Below, piece after piece: positions 1 to 12,332 of a DNA stretch of 64,000 nucleotides; the stretch's first letter is position 1; every line of letters starts with the position of its first letter. A program made the translations under genes and the position numbers. The stretch comes from Schistocephalus solidus (lineage: Eukaryota; Platyhelminthes; Cestoda; Diphyllobothriidea; Diphyllobothriidae): the NCBI GenBank assembly GCA_017591395.1, contig WEDG01005331.1, positions 124,001 through 188,000 on the forward strand. Reading direction: 5' to 3'. The notes beneath the pieces were generated by a model. The model did no database searches and was not told the DNA's origin. It worked only from the letters and a program-made list of their open reading frames with translations.

Positions 1-98
1 TGTGGTCTCTATGATGGTGTGAGTGATGGAATTGATGCCAGGAATGAGGGAAGGGGAATCTGGAGGAGGGTTGGCAGAATTTGACGTAGAAGTTGGAA

Positions 99-330
99 TT
101 ATCGGAGTGTTAGTGCATTGCATCCGAAGATGTCCAACCAGGCCAATTCGCGCGCGGAAGATGCATTGACAGCGCGGGGCGTGGACAGAGCCTGGGCATC
201 GACGATGTTGGTCAGAGGCACTGGTGACTTTCGTGCCACTCTTTTGGCCTTGGCGACGGCAATCCGGTTGATTGAACCGGATTGATTGCTGAACCAGTCT
301 TCACGGATCTTCTCCATGCCGTTTTATCCC
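99..330 (-). pseudogene. Basic tail and C2HC zinc finger at the C-terminus of RTE-like copy 1
   Basis: One minus-strand frame reads CPRCQCIFRARIGLVGHLRM followed by QC. That gives C-x2-C-x12-H-x4-C, a C2HC finger typical of the C-terminus of these flatworm RTE-like proteins, probably used to bind nucleic acid. The basic segment before it (AKAKRVARKS) is in a different frame, so there is a frameshift between them. The Ser/Thr/Pro-rich stretch continues to the window edge. Confidence 0.6.
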
Positions 331-519
331 TAGCGAGGTCTTCCCAGGACGCCGGGTTGATTTGCAGTTGCTTCACTGATTTCTTCAACGTGTCCTAATA
401 GCGTCGTTTTTGACCTCCCTGTCAGCGAGCACCCGTAGCGACATCGCCATAGAAAAGTCGTTTGGTTAGTCGCTCATCGTCCATTCTTACCAGGTGGCCG
501 CTCCATTGAAGTTGCACAT

Positions 520-2088
520 GCCTCAGCATGGCGTGGATGCTGAGGATTCCGGTACATTCCAGACTTCCGTGTCCGAGATCCTGTCTCGCCATCTCAGCTT
601 CAGTATTCTGCGGAGGCAGCTGAGATGGAAGTGATTCAGCTTCCTGGCTTGATTCGAGTAGACGGTCCAGGTCTTCGCTCCGTTAAGGAGTGTCGTCAAG
701 ATGATGGCCTTGTACATCTTCAGTTTGATGTTCAGGTGAAAACCGTGACGATTTCAGACGGAGACCTGCAGCCAGCCGTAGGCTTGACTGAGGTTGGAGA
801 TCCGTTGGGCAACCTCGTCATCAATTCTCGTGTTGCGTGACAGCGTGCTTCCTAGATAAGCGAAGGTGTCCACGTTTTTGAGTTGAGCACCGTTGACATT
901 GATTCGGGGAGCACTGTATTCCGCGCTGAGTGGCGTCTGGTTCATGAAAACCGTTTTGGCTGTACTGATTGTTAATCCAAAATCGGCGCAGCCTGCAGTG
1001 AAGTGGTCCATATTTCTTTGCATGTTCTCCTCCGTCACGGTGTTAAGGGCACCGTGTTCCGCGAAGAGCAAGTAATGGACTATACTCTTGGACACACGCG
1101 TTGAAGCCTGCATAAGCCGACTGTTGAGAAGACGTCCGTTAGTTCTTTAGGCGATGCGGATCCCAAGCTGTTCATCACGGTAGGCGTCCATCAGCATAAT
1201 CCAGAACATGAGACTGAACAGGGTGGGAGCCAAAACGCAGCCCTGCTTCACCCCGTTGGTCACTGCGAATGCTTTGGATACCATCCCGTTGTCAGTGACG
1301 CGCGCCATCATCCCGTCATAAAACTGACGCACCATGTCCGTGAACTACTCAGGACAACCAAATTTCTGCATGACTTTCCAAAGTCCATCACGATTCACCG
1401 TGTCAAAGGCTTTCGTAAGATCCACGAAGGTAGTGTATAGATGAGTTCGCATCTCCTGGCACTTCTCTTGTAGTTAGCGGGCGGTAAAGATCATATCGGT
1501 TGTTCCGCGGTGTCGGCCGAAGCCACATTGGCTTTCCGGGAGCAGGCCCTGCTCTAAATGACCGTTCAGACGATTGAGAAGAATACGGGCGAAGATCTTA
1601 CCGGCGATTTTGAGCAACGAGATGCCTCTTTGATTATCACAGAGTTGCCGGTTCCCCTTCCGTTTGTAGAGATGGACGATGGTCGCGTCTTTGAAATCCT
1701 GAGGAACTTGTCCTTGGCGCCACATCTCCCGGAAGAGTGTTGTGAGTTCTGCCATCAGCCGTGGCCCACCATGCTTGTAGACTTCCAGTGGGATTGCGTC
1801 GGATCCCGGTGCTTTACCGCTGTAAATCTGCTGCACGGCCCAGATGGTTTCTGGAAGAGAAGGCGGCAGATCCAGGTCATTGGTCGTGTCCACTTGAGGG
1901 AGCCGGTCAATGGCAGCATCGGAGATGGCTGATGAGCAATTAAGGATACTTCTGAAGTGCTCGGCCCAGCGCTTCAGAATTTGCCATTTCGCTGTCAGCA
2001 GTCTTGTGCCGTCAGAGCTAAGCAGCGGTGCGGTCCCCTTGACACACGGGCCGTAGATGACCTTAATGGCTTTGAAAAAGTTTTTCAT
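520..2088 (-). pseudogene. Reverse transcriptase domain of RTE-like copy 1, frameshifted
   Basis: Three open segments (2088-1474, about 1440-1147 and 1113-520) together cover fingers, palm and thumb. Visible blocks are GSDAIPLEVYKHGG, the KGNRQLCDNQRGISLL segment (RT block 2), FVDLTKAFD with the first catalytic Asp at about 1400, NGVKQGCVLAPTLF (RT block 4), and FAEHGALNT at about 1050-1065 where FADDCALN is expected. Both catalytic Asp residues of that last box are gone. The thumb region [27 protein letters not shown] is well preserved in pieces. Stops and frame changes make this a pseudogene. Confidence 0.8.
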
Positions 2089-2687
2089 TTCATTGTTTTC
2101 CGCTTATCCCTGGATTTCCTCAGCCTTTCGGATCATCCAGGCGTCCTGCATCTACCGCAGCCGTTGCTGTAGAAGGCGGTGGCATCTCAAGAAGGCTGCT
2201 TTGGTGGCGTCAGTCCGAAGATCCATGTAAAATTTGTGTAGTTCATTCTTCTCTGCGAGTAATTTGCTGATGTCGGCGTCATTGTCATCAAACCAGTCCT
2301 GGTTTTGATGGCGGGCGCGTCTGAGGACTTCGAGGGCGGTGGACTGGATGACCTTTCGGGGTTGGCACCATCGTCTGCCACGGTGCCGTTATTAACTGGA
2401 GCGTGCAGATTCTCCAGTTTCTCGGATATTTTGTTGCTGAACTCAAAACAGTGAGCAGGCAAATTTAACAAAAGATTATTTACCTTACTTGGCGGCCGCT
2501 TACCTTGGGGCCTTAGTCGGGGTTGCAGTCGAGGCCTCATCTGGGAGATGACGAGGCGCTGATCCATCCAACCAGCGGCATCGTGGATCGCTTTGGTTAC
2601 CAGCACGTCCTGTCGATCTCGCCTCCGGACGAGAACATAGTCCAGCAGCTGCCAGCACCGCGACCGAGGGTGCATCAACGTGGCCTT

Positions 2688-3377
2688 CTACCGCGTCGGA
2701 AGGCAGAAGAAGGTGTTGGTCAACAGGAGACGTTCTTCCTCACACGTGCGCAGAAGAAAGAGGCCGTTATCGTTACACCTACCGAGACCGTGGGGACCCA
2801 GCACTCCCTGCCAGGCAGCGTGGTCCGTCCCGACGCAGGCGTTTAAGTTACCAAGGACAATTAACTTATCCACCTTCGGCACAGTCGCCATCAGGGCGTG
2901 CAGGTCCTCGTTGAATTTTTCCTTCGCCGCATCAGAGCTCATCATTGGGGGAGCGTAGGTGCTGATGATGGTGGCGAACTGGTCTCCCCGAAGAGGCAGG
3001 CGGAGGCTAATTAGGCGATCATTGGTACCCTGCGGCAGACATGCCAGACGTCCCACGATGTCGTTATGGATGGCAAAGGCAACACCAGCGTCGCGTCGCT
3101 CTGCCATTGCCCGGCCGATCCAGAAGAAGGTGTAGCCGGCACCCACCTCTTCCAGCTGACCCTGCTCAGAGAATCGGATCTCGCTGAGAGCAGCAATGCC
3201 CACCATGTAGCGCGCCAGTTCCCGAGCGACCAGCGCCGTCCTTCGTTCCAGCCGGTTGCTTATAGGATTGTCTAAAAGGGAACAAACATTCCAGGCTGTA
3301 AGTGTGAGTGGACTCACCGGAGCAGCCCGGAGGGTATCGCGAGGGGGATGGGGACGGTGAAGGGCACAGACATACAC
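2688..3377 (-). pseudogene. Endonuclease (EEP/AP-type) domain of RTE-like copy 1
   Basis: An open stretch of 229 codons resembling the apurinic-like endonuclease that nicks target DNA for non-LTR retrotransposition. Recognisable blocks are LTAWNVCSLLDN near residue 25, an ALSEIRF block with the conserved Glu, a STYAPP block, and IVLGNLNACVG near residue 172 where GDFNA is expected. Loss of that Asp predicts no catalysis. The reading frame continues with a break into the 2187-2678 segment, which carries the DYVLVRRRD block and a damaged SDH motif (WMDQRLV). The product is inferred from motifs, not from a database search. Confidence 0.75.
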
Positions 3378-4635
3378 ACAGAAAAAACACTATATTCTTT
3401 CCGTATGCCAGATAAGTCAGTAGGATATGAGGAGCAATTTATTTGGTACACAGGGCAGATTGACATCAGATGACTGTTTACTTCTGTGACGGAACAAAGC
3501 GTCCGTTTTGGAGCATGTCAGCAGCCGTTTGTGTTTACGCGAAGGAGCGAATGGCTGTCTGAGTGTGGGGCATGCTTTTGGTTTTTTCAAGTGTTGAGTC
3601 TGGGTGAAGTAAGCCCAAGGACCCATGGATGACAAAGCAGGTTGGCTGACGAGCGTAGGAGAGCCGCAGGTGTGGATGCCATCATGATGAGGCTCAGGTC
3701 AAGTCTGTGGTCTGGTTGTGCACTGACAGTGGGTCCGCAGGTTAGAACGCCTGTTCTACTGTCAAATGAGAAAAGAAGCACCGAAGAAGGGGGCACGAGA
3801 ACGGACGCTACCCCCACACTCTTCACGCACATTTCTTCACCACGTCCCTTTGCGCCTAAACGATAAACAGCGATAAAAATCTGCCAAGCAAACCGAATAC
3901 CACACCATTCCTGCCAGCCCATACATCACACACAAATTGGTCCAAAATCAACCACAGCTACGAAATAAAAGCTTCTAAACTATGCGTAAAGCGTGTTCTT
4001 TGACTCCTACTCCATGTGGCCCCTCTGACACTGGTATGCATATGAGATCCAAGCCACTCAGCCCCATGGTTGGAAAATCTGGTGTGCTATGCCGGGGCCA
4101 GGTGGAATGCAGAACGCGTAGATGGGATGCTTTGCTATGTCAGACTTGCGCATGCCAGACGTGTGTGGCAGGCGTAGAGGTGCCATGTATGTTTGTTACT
4201 ACCTGCTATACATTCAGGTGGGTGAGGGAGGAGAGACTACGGTAGGTTCTGCTTTGGCAATTGTACCAGCGACAAATTTTATGAACTTGCCGCACCTGTC
4301 GATGATCACCCGTCCAACAAGCCATCTCAATCCGATCCCATATGATAACTCAGCAGTACGTGCGGAGGATAATATGTGTATTTGTTTATTATACCAACGT
4401 ATATAAGGCCAAAAAAGAACGCACATCTATGTCCAAAGTAGCGCTGAACTTTTACTTATCAGATGATGTCTTTGGGTGGTTAGTATTTCGGCTGCACTTC
4501 TGACTCAGCTGACCATTTGAGTAGAATTCCAATTCTGTTTAGAGGTAGCGCAATATCAGCGCACGCAGGCATGTCTAGATCAATAGGTTGGCATTGGAGC
4601 AGGTCTGTTGAGGCGGCTCCACTGAAAACTTCCCC
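3378..4635. other. Non-coding stretch, no gene recognised
   Basis: Lies upstream (5') of RTE-like copy 1. The short open frames here are not conserved in any pattern I recognise, and no RNA gene or tandem repeat is visible. It may include untranslated leader of the neighbouring element. Confidence 0.4.
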
Positions 4636-4639
4636 CAGT

Positions 4640-5123
4640 GAATTTATTTGTGCGATTTGAGCCTCAGGTTCACTTGCAATAGAACCATGCGTGTTTGTGT
4701 TTGGCCTGATGTTTTAAGTGGATGCGCATGTGACCAATTAGGCCGATGCGGTGAGGGAACGTGCGTGGGCAGTGCGGGCAACGAAGGCGGGTGTGGCAAT
4801 TGGATGTTGGGATTCCGGACACTGGTGTGCCGGTCAAAGTACGATTGCAAAGAGAAGAAGTTGGGACTGAGTCCCCATTAATGTCGGTGGGGGGATTTTT
4901 GTGAGAATAGTCGTTGACGGGGCGTCATAGCGGTAGTTAGAGTGAAAGAAATAGTGTTGGTGGTTGTTTTAGACGTGATAGACTCCACGATTGTGACTAG
5001 GCGGATGGTGCCGTTGCTCGGGGAATGACGGGCCATCAGCAGTTGCCTCAACATGGCGTGGATACGGAGGATTTCGGTCCGCTCCAGACTTTCCGTGTCT
5101 AGAATAATTGCTTGCCATCCCAA
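4640..5123 (-). mobile_element. Fragment of RTE-like 3' end (thumb plus zinc-finger tail)
   Basis: The right half (about 5123-5040) encodes a block with LERTEILRIHAMLRQL, matching the segment that follows the RT in copies 1 and 2. The left half (about 4880-4650) is antisense to a C2H2-like array with the RIGLVGHMRIH-type signature in broken form. The middle is shortened, so an internal deletion joins thumb to finger tail. This is a dead fragment. Confidence 0.6.
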
Positions 5124-5389
5124 TGCAGCTATTTAAGAAAGATTTTTATGGCTCTTCATTTTCCTTCTTTCCCCTCTATATAGAATCCAAACTTAATACC
5201 ATGCTTCATCCAGGCTGAAAGTTAATTCAAAAATAATACTGCTTGAATTATTTGAATGCTAGTTTCATAGTGACAATTTATTCAGAATCCCTGCACAGCT
5301 TTTTACAGGTCAACTCCGTGTAAATGCAGACTATTCAATGTTTTTCCGAATCCCCTCAATGATATTTATAAATATGTATATTTAAAAGG

Positions 5390-6300
5390 TCGGAGGTGGT
5401 GCCTCTGATGACTCTATTGACAACGAACTGGACTGCGATATTGCCATTTTTGCCGATGATCTCAAACATTGGCGCGTCATTCAAACTGCGGCTGATGAAG
5501 AGAACTTGCAGGCAAACTTAAATCGACTCCAGAAATGGTCAAATGACTGGCTTTTGCCGTTTAATGAGAGCAAGTTGCAACATCATACGAGTTGGAAAAA
5601 ACAATCCTTCGAACCGCACTGTTGACAGTCTGAGTGGCATTCCATTGAAAGAAGTAGATGCCCAAAAGGACTTGGGAGTCTGGATCACGCCCTCGCTTAA
5701 ACCCTCCCTACATTGCGCAAAAGTAGCGAAGTCAGCCATGTCGATTCTCTACCTCGTTAAACGAGCTTTTGCAGCCTTCACTATCGACTGCTTCGCTAAA
5801 GTCTTTGGAAAATTTGTGCAGCCACAATTGAAGTCCGCTATCCAAGCTTGGAGACCCTGGGTGGCAAAGGACATCAACATCCTCGAAAAGATCCAAAGGC
5901 AAGCAACAAAACTTGTCCTTGGACATGGCTCACAGCCTTATGAAACACGACTGTCGAATCTCAATCTCTTTCCCTTACGCTATAGACAGCTTCGGGGAGA
6001 CCTGATACTAACATTCCGCATACTATGCGTCCAGGACTGTTGTCTCGTCCCAGGGAATTTCTTTGAGTTGGCAACAACAACGAACTTGAGAGGTCATCCT
6101 CTCAAATTACGTGTGACTGGAGCAAGGCTAGACACTCGGAAGTACTTCTTCTCCAAAAGAGTAGTGGAAACTTGGAATAGTCTTCCTCTAGATGTTTTAT
6201 GTTGGACTCCTTGGAGATTTATAAGCAAAATTTAGATCGATATAATGGTGCGAGCTACAACACTAACTTAAAGCTACAAGAGTGACGTCAGAAAATGTAT
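5390..6300 (+). mobile_element. 5'-truncated CR1-like retrotransposon fragment
   Basis: Starts inside the palm of the reverse transcriptase. Codons from 5404 read through DCDIAIFADDLKHWRVI, with the catalytic FADD box intact at 5449-5460. A single extra T at 5575-5576 shifts the frame, after which an open stretch to 6235 encodes the connection/thumb region: QKDLGVW, a block with ILEKIQRQATKLV, LFPLRYRQLRGDLI and FFSKRVVETWNSLP. These blocks are typical of CR1/Jockey-group elements. The 3' non-coding tail runs to about 6300. Severe 5' truncation is usual for such elements. Confidence 0.8.
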
Positions 6301-7329
6301 TTATTATACTACTAGCTATATTTTAGTAACATTTATTTATTTGTTATTTTCGTTTGAGGTCTTGCACTCTTCCATAATTCCCATGCTGGGGTCCTCGAGG
6401 TCTTCACTGCTTAATTATTTGCACACCTTGGTGACACCGTGAGTGTTCACATCAGCTGGACCTGGTGGCCGTCATGCATGAGGTGTATGAACGTTCTCCA
6501 TTGGTTCGAACCATTCGCATGTGAATCCTCTCATGTATACGTCGATTGGCCGATTTCACCTATTTAAAACTGAATTTTAACCCTATTTGTTTATTCCCAC
6601 AACAAAAATGAGGTCATAAGCGCAAGACGTTGGCAAAATTTTGAAGGAAGTCCAAATCGATCGATATTTAGTGGCGCATCCAAGGACGATTCTTCACGGT
6701 GAATGGAGGACATTTTTGCTGAAATTTTTGGAATTTTACTTTCAGAATAAAGCGTAGCTCTCTCTCTCTGGACCGAGGATGATCTGGGCATGTATTTCCT
6801 CCTTTGAAATCCCTCAGCGGACTCTGCAATCAGCAAGGGAGCATCTAAACTGATTCATGTGACGTCCGCAATGCCCCCCGTTGGACTCCCATCCCAAGGG
6901 TGACAGTTTTTTCTCCTTAATATCACCGGGAGCTTTTTTTCACTGTCTGCTCTTTTTAAACTATGTTCCGCTATGTTGGCCTCGCCAACATATCGAGATA
7001 AAATTTTTTGATAGCAAAACTCGCGTGTACAAAAAGGGAATTCAAAGGTGACTCACCAACATCTCCCTCAAATATACTGATATACTGATACTGATAGATA
7101 AACTGTAAATATTTACACTCAGTGTAAAGTTTTAAACATTAAAAATTTGTTCGAGTAAAAATACAAAACAATTTAAAAGTATCTGCTGGTATTGACTGCG
7201 AAGTTTAGATCCAGAGAGATTTGAAAAAATTGGCTGCAAGCATTCACGCTGTGAATGACGCCATTTGTCGAGTATTATGCCATCAAGCCTTCCTTGAAAA
7301 TCAAAAATGAGCTTTTCGTCACCATATCA
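6301..7329. other. Non-coding stretch, no gene recognised
   Basis: AT-rich with no convincing coding frame. No inverted or tandem repeat was recognised apart from a short 'atactgat' triplication near 7075. Confidence 0.4.
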
Positions 7330-7905
7330 TTTCGTAGCGAATTCCATGATTTTACCACTCAGTGGCTGAAGAAAACTTTCTGAGATCCAGCCACGTGCGT
7401 TAACATCTGCCCTTGTACGGATGACCACACACACGATTTGTGCTGAGAGACTCGATGAAAACCTCTGTTCTGAATGAGGAACCATGGCCATGAATAATCT
7501 GGCCTGTAAGACGGGAAATAATTCACGCTTTTTAAACTACCCTGATACAGCAAATCCTTAAGATCACACCATCTTCGTTGTCCTCCATTGTGCATTTTCG
7601 GGGAAGGGCAGTATCTTTCTTCATTCATAATGTCCAGGTTGGCATTCCATAATAAAAATGGGTCTCACGAAGACGCCGAATATTTTTTCCAAAGAGTTCC
7701 GGAGGAATTATTTTAAACGAAAGTCTGCTCCAGTACAACGTGCAAGGGAAATTCTGGGCCGACCTCTTACAGTATTCTGATGGCATAACGTTTGCAGTTG
7801 TCCATATGCCCAGGTATGTTTGCATCTTCGCAGATTTGAATGCTGTGCCGTTAATACAAATACGAGTATTCTGAAGATACCTTTTGATCGACACCAAGAA
7901 ATAGA
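7330..7905 (-). mobile_element. CR1-like fragment (RT thumb region)
   Basis: Two minus-strand frames (7897-7625 and 7628-7359) carry the region after the RT catalytic core: ICINGTAFKSAKMQTYLGIW, corresponding to the 'K..DLGVW' block, then a block ending SHQKSC-like residues and QKVFFSH, corresponding to the end of ORF2. The frame changes between them. It is a different subfamily from the 5.4 kb fragment and closer to the 7.9-9.4 kb one. Confidence 0.6.
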
Positions 7906-7924
7906 GCCGAATTGTTCCCGCTGA

Positions 7925-9375
7925 AGCCTGCCAAATCGCCTGGAACAGCTAAAATTCCTACACTAGCAATTCGAGAACTTGCTAAAGAACCGTGCAAACC
8001 GCAGTACATAATATTTCAAAAAGTATTTTGAAGAGGGCGAGCTCCCTGCAGAATGGAAGTGCGCATTCATTAGCCCGATCTTTTAGGGAGGATCACGAAT
8101 TAACTGCGAATATTACCATCCTGTCGGTTTAACTTGCATCGCGTGTAACAAAATGGAGTGTCTTATCAAAAGGAATTAAAAGGGATAGCTGAAAAAATCA
8201 AACTATTATATAAGGTCTAACACGGCTTTCGTCCAGGACACACTTACCTCACGATTGCTGTTAACTCGAACGAGAAATGTACAAAAGCCACAGATAGGGG
8301 TTATCCAGTACAAGTCATATTTTCTTGATTACAAGAAGACATTTGACACTGTTCCGCACGTGTTCCTTTTACAGAAGATGTTGGATATAGGGATTCGAGG
8401 AAAGTTGTTTAACTGGATTAGGAGGTTCTTATCTCACAGAATAAAGAAAGTCGTTATGGTTAGTACAACCTCGGAATGGGCAAAAGTGGAATAAGTCGTC
8501 CCACAGGATTGTGTTTTAGAGCCACTCTTCTTTCCTGATTTATGTAAATGATTGCATTAATGAATTAGATTGTGAGGCTCTTGCGTTCACAGATGACACA
8601 AAATATGGAGCCAAGTCAATATTGTTAATGACACAAAGAATTTACAGTCCAAAATCGACAACTTGAGATTTTGGGTCAAACAGATGGCCGTGAAATTTTA
8701 ATGTGTTCAAATGTGTGGTCCTTCACCTAATCACCGGCTGAAATGCTACTCCTAAACATGAGTACAATATTAATCAGACGGCATAAGAAGGTACATAAAG
8801 GCATAGATATCTAGGTATATGGATAAACAAATATATATCGTCAGAACACTGCCAGAAGATAGTGCAGAATGCAAGTAGTACCAGATGTACATTTAAATAA
8901 TTTACTCCTAAACTCTTTGGAAGACCTTTTCGGCTTCTTTGTAAGACCCCATATGGAATATGGAATACCTGCAGCTACATTATGAATGAGGAAGGATATT
9001 AGCCACTTCGAACAGATGCAACGCAGAGCACTGAAAATGTTCGTTGATCTAAAACATTTTTCGTACCATGAGAGGTTGAATGTCCTTAAGTTATTCCCTC
9101 TACCTTATAGGTCCATAAGCAGCAGCCTGCTCTGAACACTTCCGGATTGTCCATGGCCATGGTTTCTAACTGAGACCAGAGGACTTCTTTGAATTTGCCC
9201 ATACAAACGAATTATCTGTTCATCCCTACAAAGTCAAAAGCAAACGCATGCGGCTACACCGTAGACAGTTTTCCTTCAGCCAACGAGTAATCACACTAGG
9301 GAATTCGCTACCAAGTGAGATATTGACAGCTGACACCAGTCAAACGTTTAAAAGCAAACTTGCCTGCGTAATTTT
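7925..9375 (+). mobile_element. CR1-like fragment covering most of the reverse transcriptase
   Basis: In order: ELPAEWKCAFISPIF (start of RT), YYHPVGLTCIACNKMECLI (block 2), FLDYKKTFDTVPH with the first catalytic Asp (about 8320-8360), then AFTDDTKY at 8583-8603, a variant of FADD that keeps both Asp residues. It continues through LFPLPYRS and ends near GNSLPS at about 9300. Stops at about 8494 and later and several frame changes show decay. The next fragment is in opposite orientation. Confidence 0.7.
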
Positions 9376-9699
9376 AGACAAAGATTTTCTGGTACAAAAT
9401 GACTAGTCATAGTCAGCTTTCCAAAACAGTTTGAAAAGAGCCACAGTGAACAGCAGCAATTCATTTTTACTAATTTTGTATCATGAACCGGCCAAATTCT
9501 CAATGTTTGTGTATAAATGGCGTCATCAAATCTTCTGACTTTAACCCTTAAAAATACAAATAATACAAATACATTAATAAACATTAAACTGCAGAAACCA
9601 TCTGCTCGACAAAATGCTCAGTTGGTTAATAAGCGATTGCAATCTTTTACATCGTTAGCACAGCCGACTACAGCCCATATTTTTATATTGTCGGTGAAC

Positions 9700-10330
9700 A
9701 TGGTGGCTTCACAATCTAACTCCTTGGTGCAGTAACTCATATAAATAAGAAAGAGTAGTGGGCTTAAAAAGAACTTTGATGGACATATTTGTGACCTTTA
9801 CGCAATCCGAGGTAGAATTTCCAACAAAACCCTTTGTATTCTTGAAGCCAAACACGTTTTGATACATTTGAAAATTCTGTCTCGAATTCCTATTCCCCAA
9901 CAGAAGTCGGTGCAGTACGTTATCAAATGCCTTCCTCAAGTCAAAGAATACAGCATCCATGGGATTGCCTCTGTCTGAGGTTCTCAGCAATTTTTCGTGC
10001 GAATAAATAATGTTCTTGAGATCAGAGCGTCCTCGATAAAAACCATGTTAGGCACTGCAAAATATGTTGTTTTCGTCCACAAACAGTATTAAATATCTTT
10101 TTATAATGTGCTCTATTGTTTCACAGGAGATGTACCTTAAGCCGAATCGGCGTTAATTTCAGCGCTCATCCTCGGTATTGTCTTATACATCGGGATAATG
10201 AGTACACTTCCAGGCTTCCGGGAATTTGCCTTCGTCAAAAGACTTCGGAACAAAAAATACATAATAGTTCACACAATTCATGGGCAAGTTCTCGAAGAAA
10301 ACGCACATGTATTCAATCCGCACTGAGCTA
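9700..10330 (-). mobile_element. CR1-like fragment (N-terminal half of RT), opposite orientation
   Basis: The minus strand reads PEAWKCTHYPDV (near 10230), RRFGLRYISCETIEHIIKRYL (near 10110), HGFYRGRSDLKNIIYSHEKLL, then FFDLRKAFDNVLHRLLL at about 9950 with the first catalytic Asp. It stops after the LSYLYELLHQ block near 9710. Stops occur between the blocks. With the 7.9-9.4 kb fragment it forms a tail-to-tail pair. Confidence 0.65.
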
Positions 10331-12160
10331 TTTGGTGGGTATTAATCAGAGCCATTCAACCCTTAATAGTTCAGACGAAAAATACATCGCTCTGTTGAGA
10401 AAAGAATGGAATTTTATTTGGTATGCGGCCATAAGAGAAGAATAATAATTAAACTCTCGAATGAAAACGACTGCAATAACGTAGACGGAATAGATGCCTT
10501 TGCTTGCCCACCAATCCCAGTACCCAGTTTGAAGGCATTGCAGCGGGGATTAGCTCCCTATGCTAGCCATTGTGTTCTTGGAATATTCCAGCGAATTTCG
10601 CAACTAATGCAGTTCAAAATTTCTTAGAAGTCTCACAGACTCACTATTAAATATGCTGCGTTCTGTCTTATATTACCCACTTCAAATACGGCATACCACT
10701 CTGCAAAGCAGTAATGAAAATAATATCGACCAACCGGCGGTCGGTGCAAATACAAAGTGACGGAGTTGGCAGGTGATTGAACATGGATAGGTTGAGTGAC
10801 CTAGGCATATCAGCTCTATTTTACAGAAAACTGACATTTATCTGATGGAAGAGAAGAGGCCAATTCCAGAAAGTAGTCGTGAAAAAGAGCTTTATTAGCC
10901 TGATGTTTTGGATTCCAACTCAAACCCATCTTCAATGACAGCCGAACAAAAAGTGTAATATTACTCAGCACACCGTAATGAGCTCTGGAACTTATTCATT
11001 CTCCTTGTTTATTTGCTACGACCGACATACCAGGCGGTAGCCAGTGTCAACTGAAGAATACCCACACCATCCGGCAACTGCCAATGAGCTCTTAAGTCCA
11101 TCAGCGAATTTTTTACTAGTAAGTGACAATGTAGCTGGAAATCCTCACGCGTGATTTTGTCATTTCAACACCAATGTTGACCGACAAACGCCTCTTTTGC
11201 TTTCTTCTCTGATTCCAGCTAGCAGCTTTATGTCCAGGATGTAGAAACCTTCGGTTTACGCTTGAGCCATAGCCAACCCTTTCCAACGTCTTTAGTTGGC
11301 TTTCTACCGGTGACCCCTGTGGTCACTTGAAAGCGTCCGTTTCGGTTTGCCACTTTCGGGGAGCATTGCGACAGTCTGCGTCACTGTCTTCACCAACCGT
11401 GACTTCTTGAGTCATTGCAGGGGTTCAAGTGGGCCGTAATGGGCATGCTACTTTCAGTTTCACCTCGTATATCCGGAAAGGTCAACACCATTGCCATCAG
11501 TCGGTATTTTGCTTACCGTTTAAAAAAGTTGGCTATATATAACGTACACCATTAGCCTAATCGGGATTGTAAGATTACTGTTCCGTTCGCACAGCCCCAC
11601 CCATTGGCGGTCTCGTACACGCGGAAGCAAGCAACGTCTTATCCGCATAGACATATATTCTAGGTCCACATAGGCATGCCTTACCAGTATCGCAGTGAAA
11701 ATATCGATACTAAAAACGTCTTTGGCTGCTGCGCAAAACTTTTGGCTTCGCAACTCCTTCCAACACCTACCCAGTGTGCTTATTAACTTTCCAATAGTCT
11801 TGGCTTCCTGCTCACGCGGCCAGCGTTGTTCTGTATCTTCTGAAACGGGCAAAGACGGCTGTAGTCAAAATACGAAAGAAGTCCTATCTGTTATCAATCT
11901 GTCTTTTTTCCACCGTCAGGGCAATTATTCTATCTCCTCAGGCGAATGATAACATCCGGGACGTCGAAAGCCACAGGTCTTCTGTGTGCAGTAATTGTGC
12001 GCTTTGATTCCCCTTATTATCAGATTAGTCGGTTTCTGCCGTTTTCGACAGATTTATGGTCAGTCATAAAGTATAAGAATACGTTGTTATCTTAGTATTA
12101 AGAGAAAAAATCACATAATGGGGCGCGACACATAAAAAGAAGATATATATTGAGGTCAAA
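10331..12160. other. Non-coding stretch holding one Penelope-type terminal repeat
   Basis: Apart from the family P repeat at 10880-10943 I see no gene, RNA or tandem repeat. Open frames here are short and without recognisable motifs. Confidence 0.4.
10898..10943 (-). ncRNA. Family P hammerhead-like remnant (broken core)
   Basis: The minus strand matches the terminal repeat of the Penelope-like elements. Stem II (GGGUUU/GGAAUCC side) and the AGGCUAAUAAA end are present, but CUGAUGA is replaced by UUGAAGA and GAAA by AAAA. It is inactive if the model is right. Confidence 0.4.
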
Positions 12161-12164
12161 CGAT

Positions 12165-12330
12165 ACACCATACTAGCAGCACAGGTACTAGCTAAAAGCC
12201 AAGACCCGTGTTTTGCCAATATTTTGCCGCTGCAGGGCGCAGGTGCGAGGGGTTCGGCTCATCAGTGGGTCCCCAGTATTTCCGTGCTTTCTGGTAGATA
12301 CTCCAGTTTTAAAATTTTATCTTTTTAACT
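12165..12330 (-). repeat. Family H repeat, copy 1
   Basis: Shares an extended block with copies near 33.7, 37.3, 54.8 and 62.4 kb. Read on + the shared block begins 'gtactagctaaaag', runs through 'cgtgttttgccaatatt' and 'gcgaggggttcggctcatc', and ends near 'ccccag'. No coding potential. The repeat holds the hammerhead-like motif annotated separately. Confidence 0.65.
12191..12275 (-). ncRNA. Family H hammerhead-like motif, copy 1
   Basis: On the minus strand, CCCA is followed directly by an intact CUGAUGA (12265-12259) and a G, then a long stem II hairpin region, then AAAA where GAAA is expected, then CACGGGUC. The G12-to-A change predicts loss of cleavage. Stem I is CCCA with UUGG. The strength of the call comes from comparison with the other copies. 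Confidence 0.5.
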
Positions 12331-12332
12331 TC

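Larger units (their letters stand above)
1..3377 (-). mobile_element. RTE-like non-LTR retrotransposon, copy 1, degraded, 3' end off the window
   Basis: Reading leftwards the order is endonuclease (3377-2688), linker (2678-2187), reverse transcriptase (about 2088-520) and a basic tail with a zinc finger (about 330-100). This matches the endonuclease-reverse transcriptase proteins with a C-terminal Cys/His finger found widely in flatworms and other animals. The frame breaks repeatedly and stops occur at about 1345 and 1474. Key residues are lost: the GDFN endonuclease motif reads GNLN, the SDH-type motif reads MDQ, and the RT box FADD reads FAEH. It cannot be active. A related, 5'-truncated copy lies at 44.6-47.7 kb on the same strand. 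Confidence 0.85.

Noticed and set aside
1558..1932. 124-codon + strand frame
   Set aside because: It is antisense to the reverse transcriptase of RTE-like copy 1.
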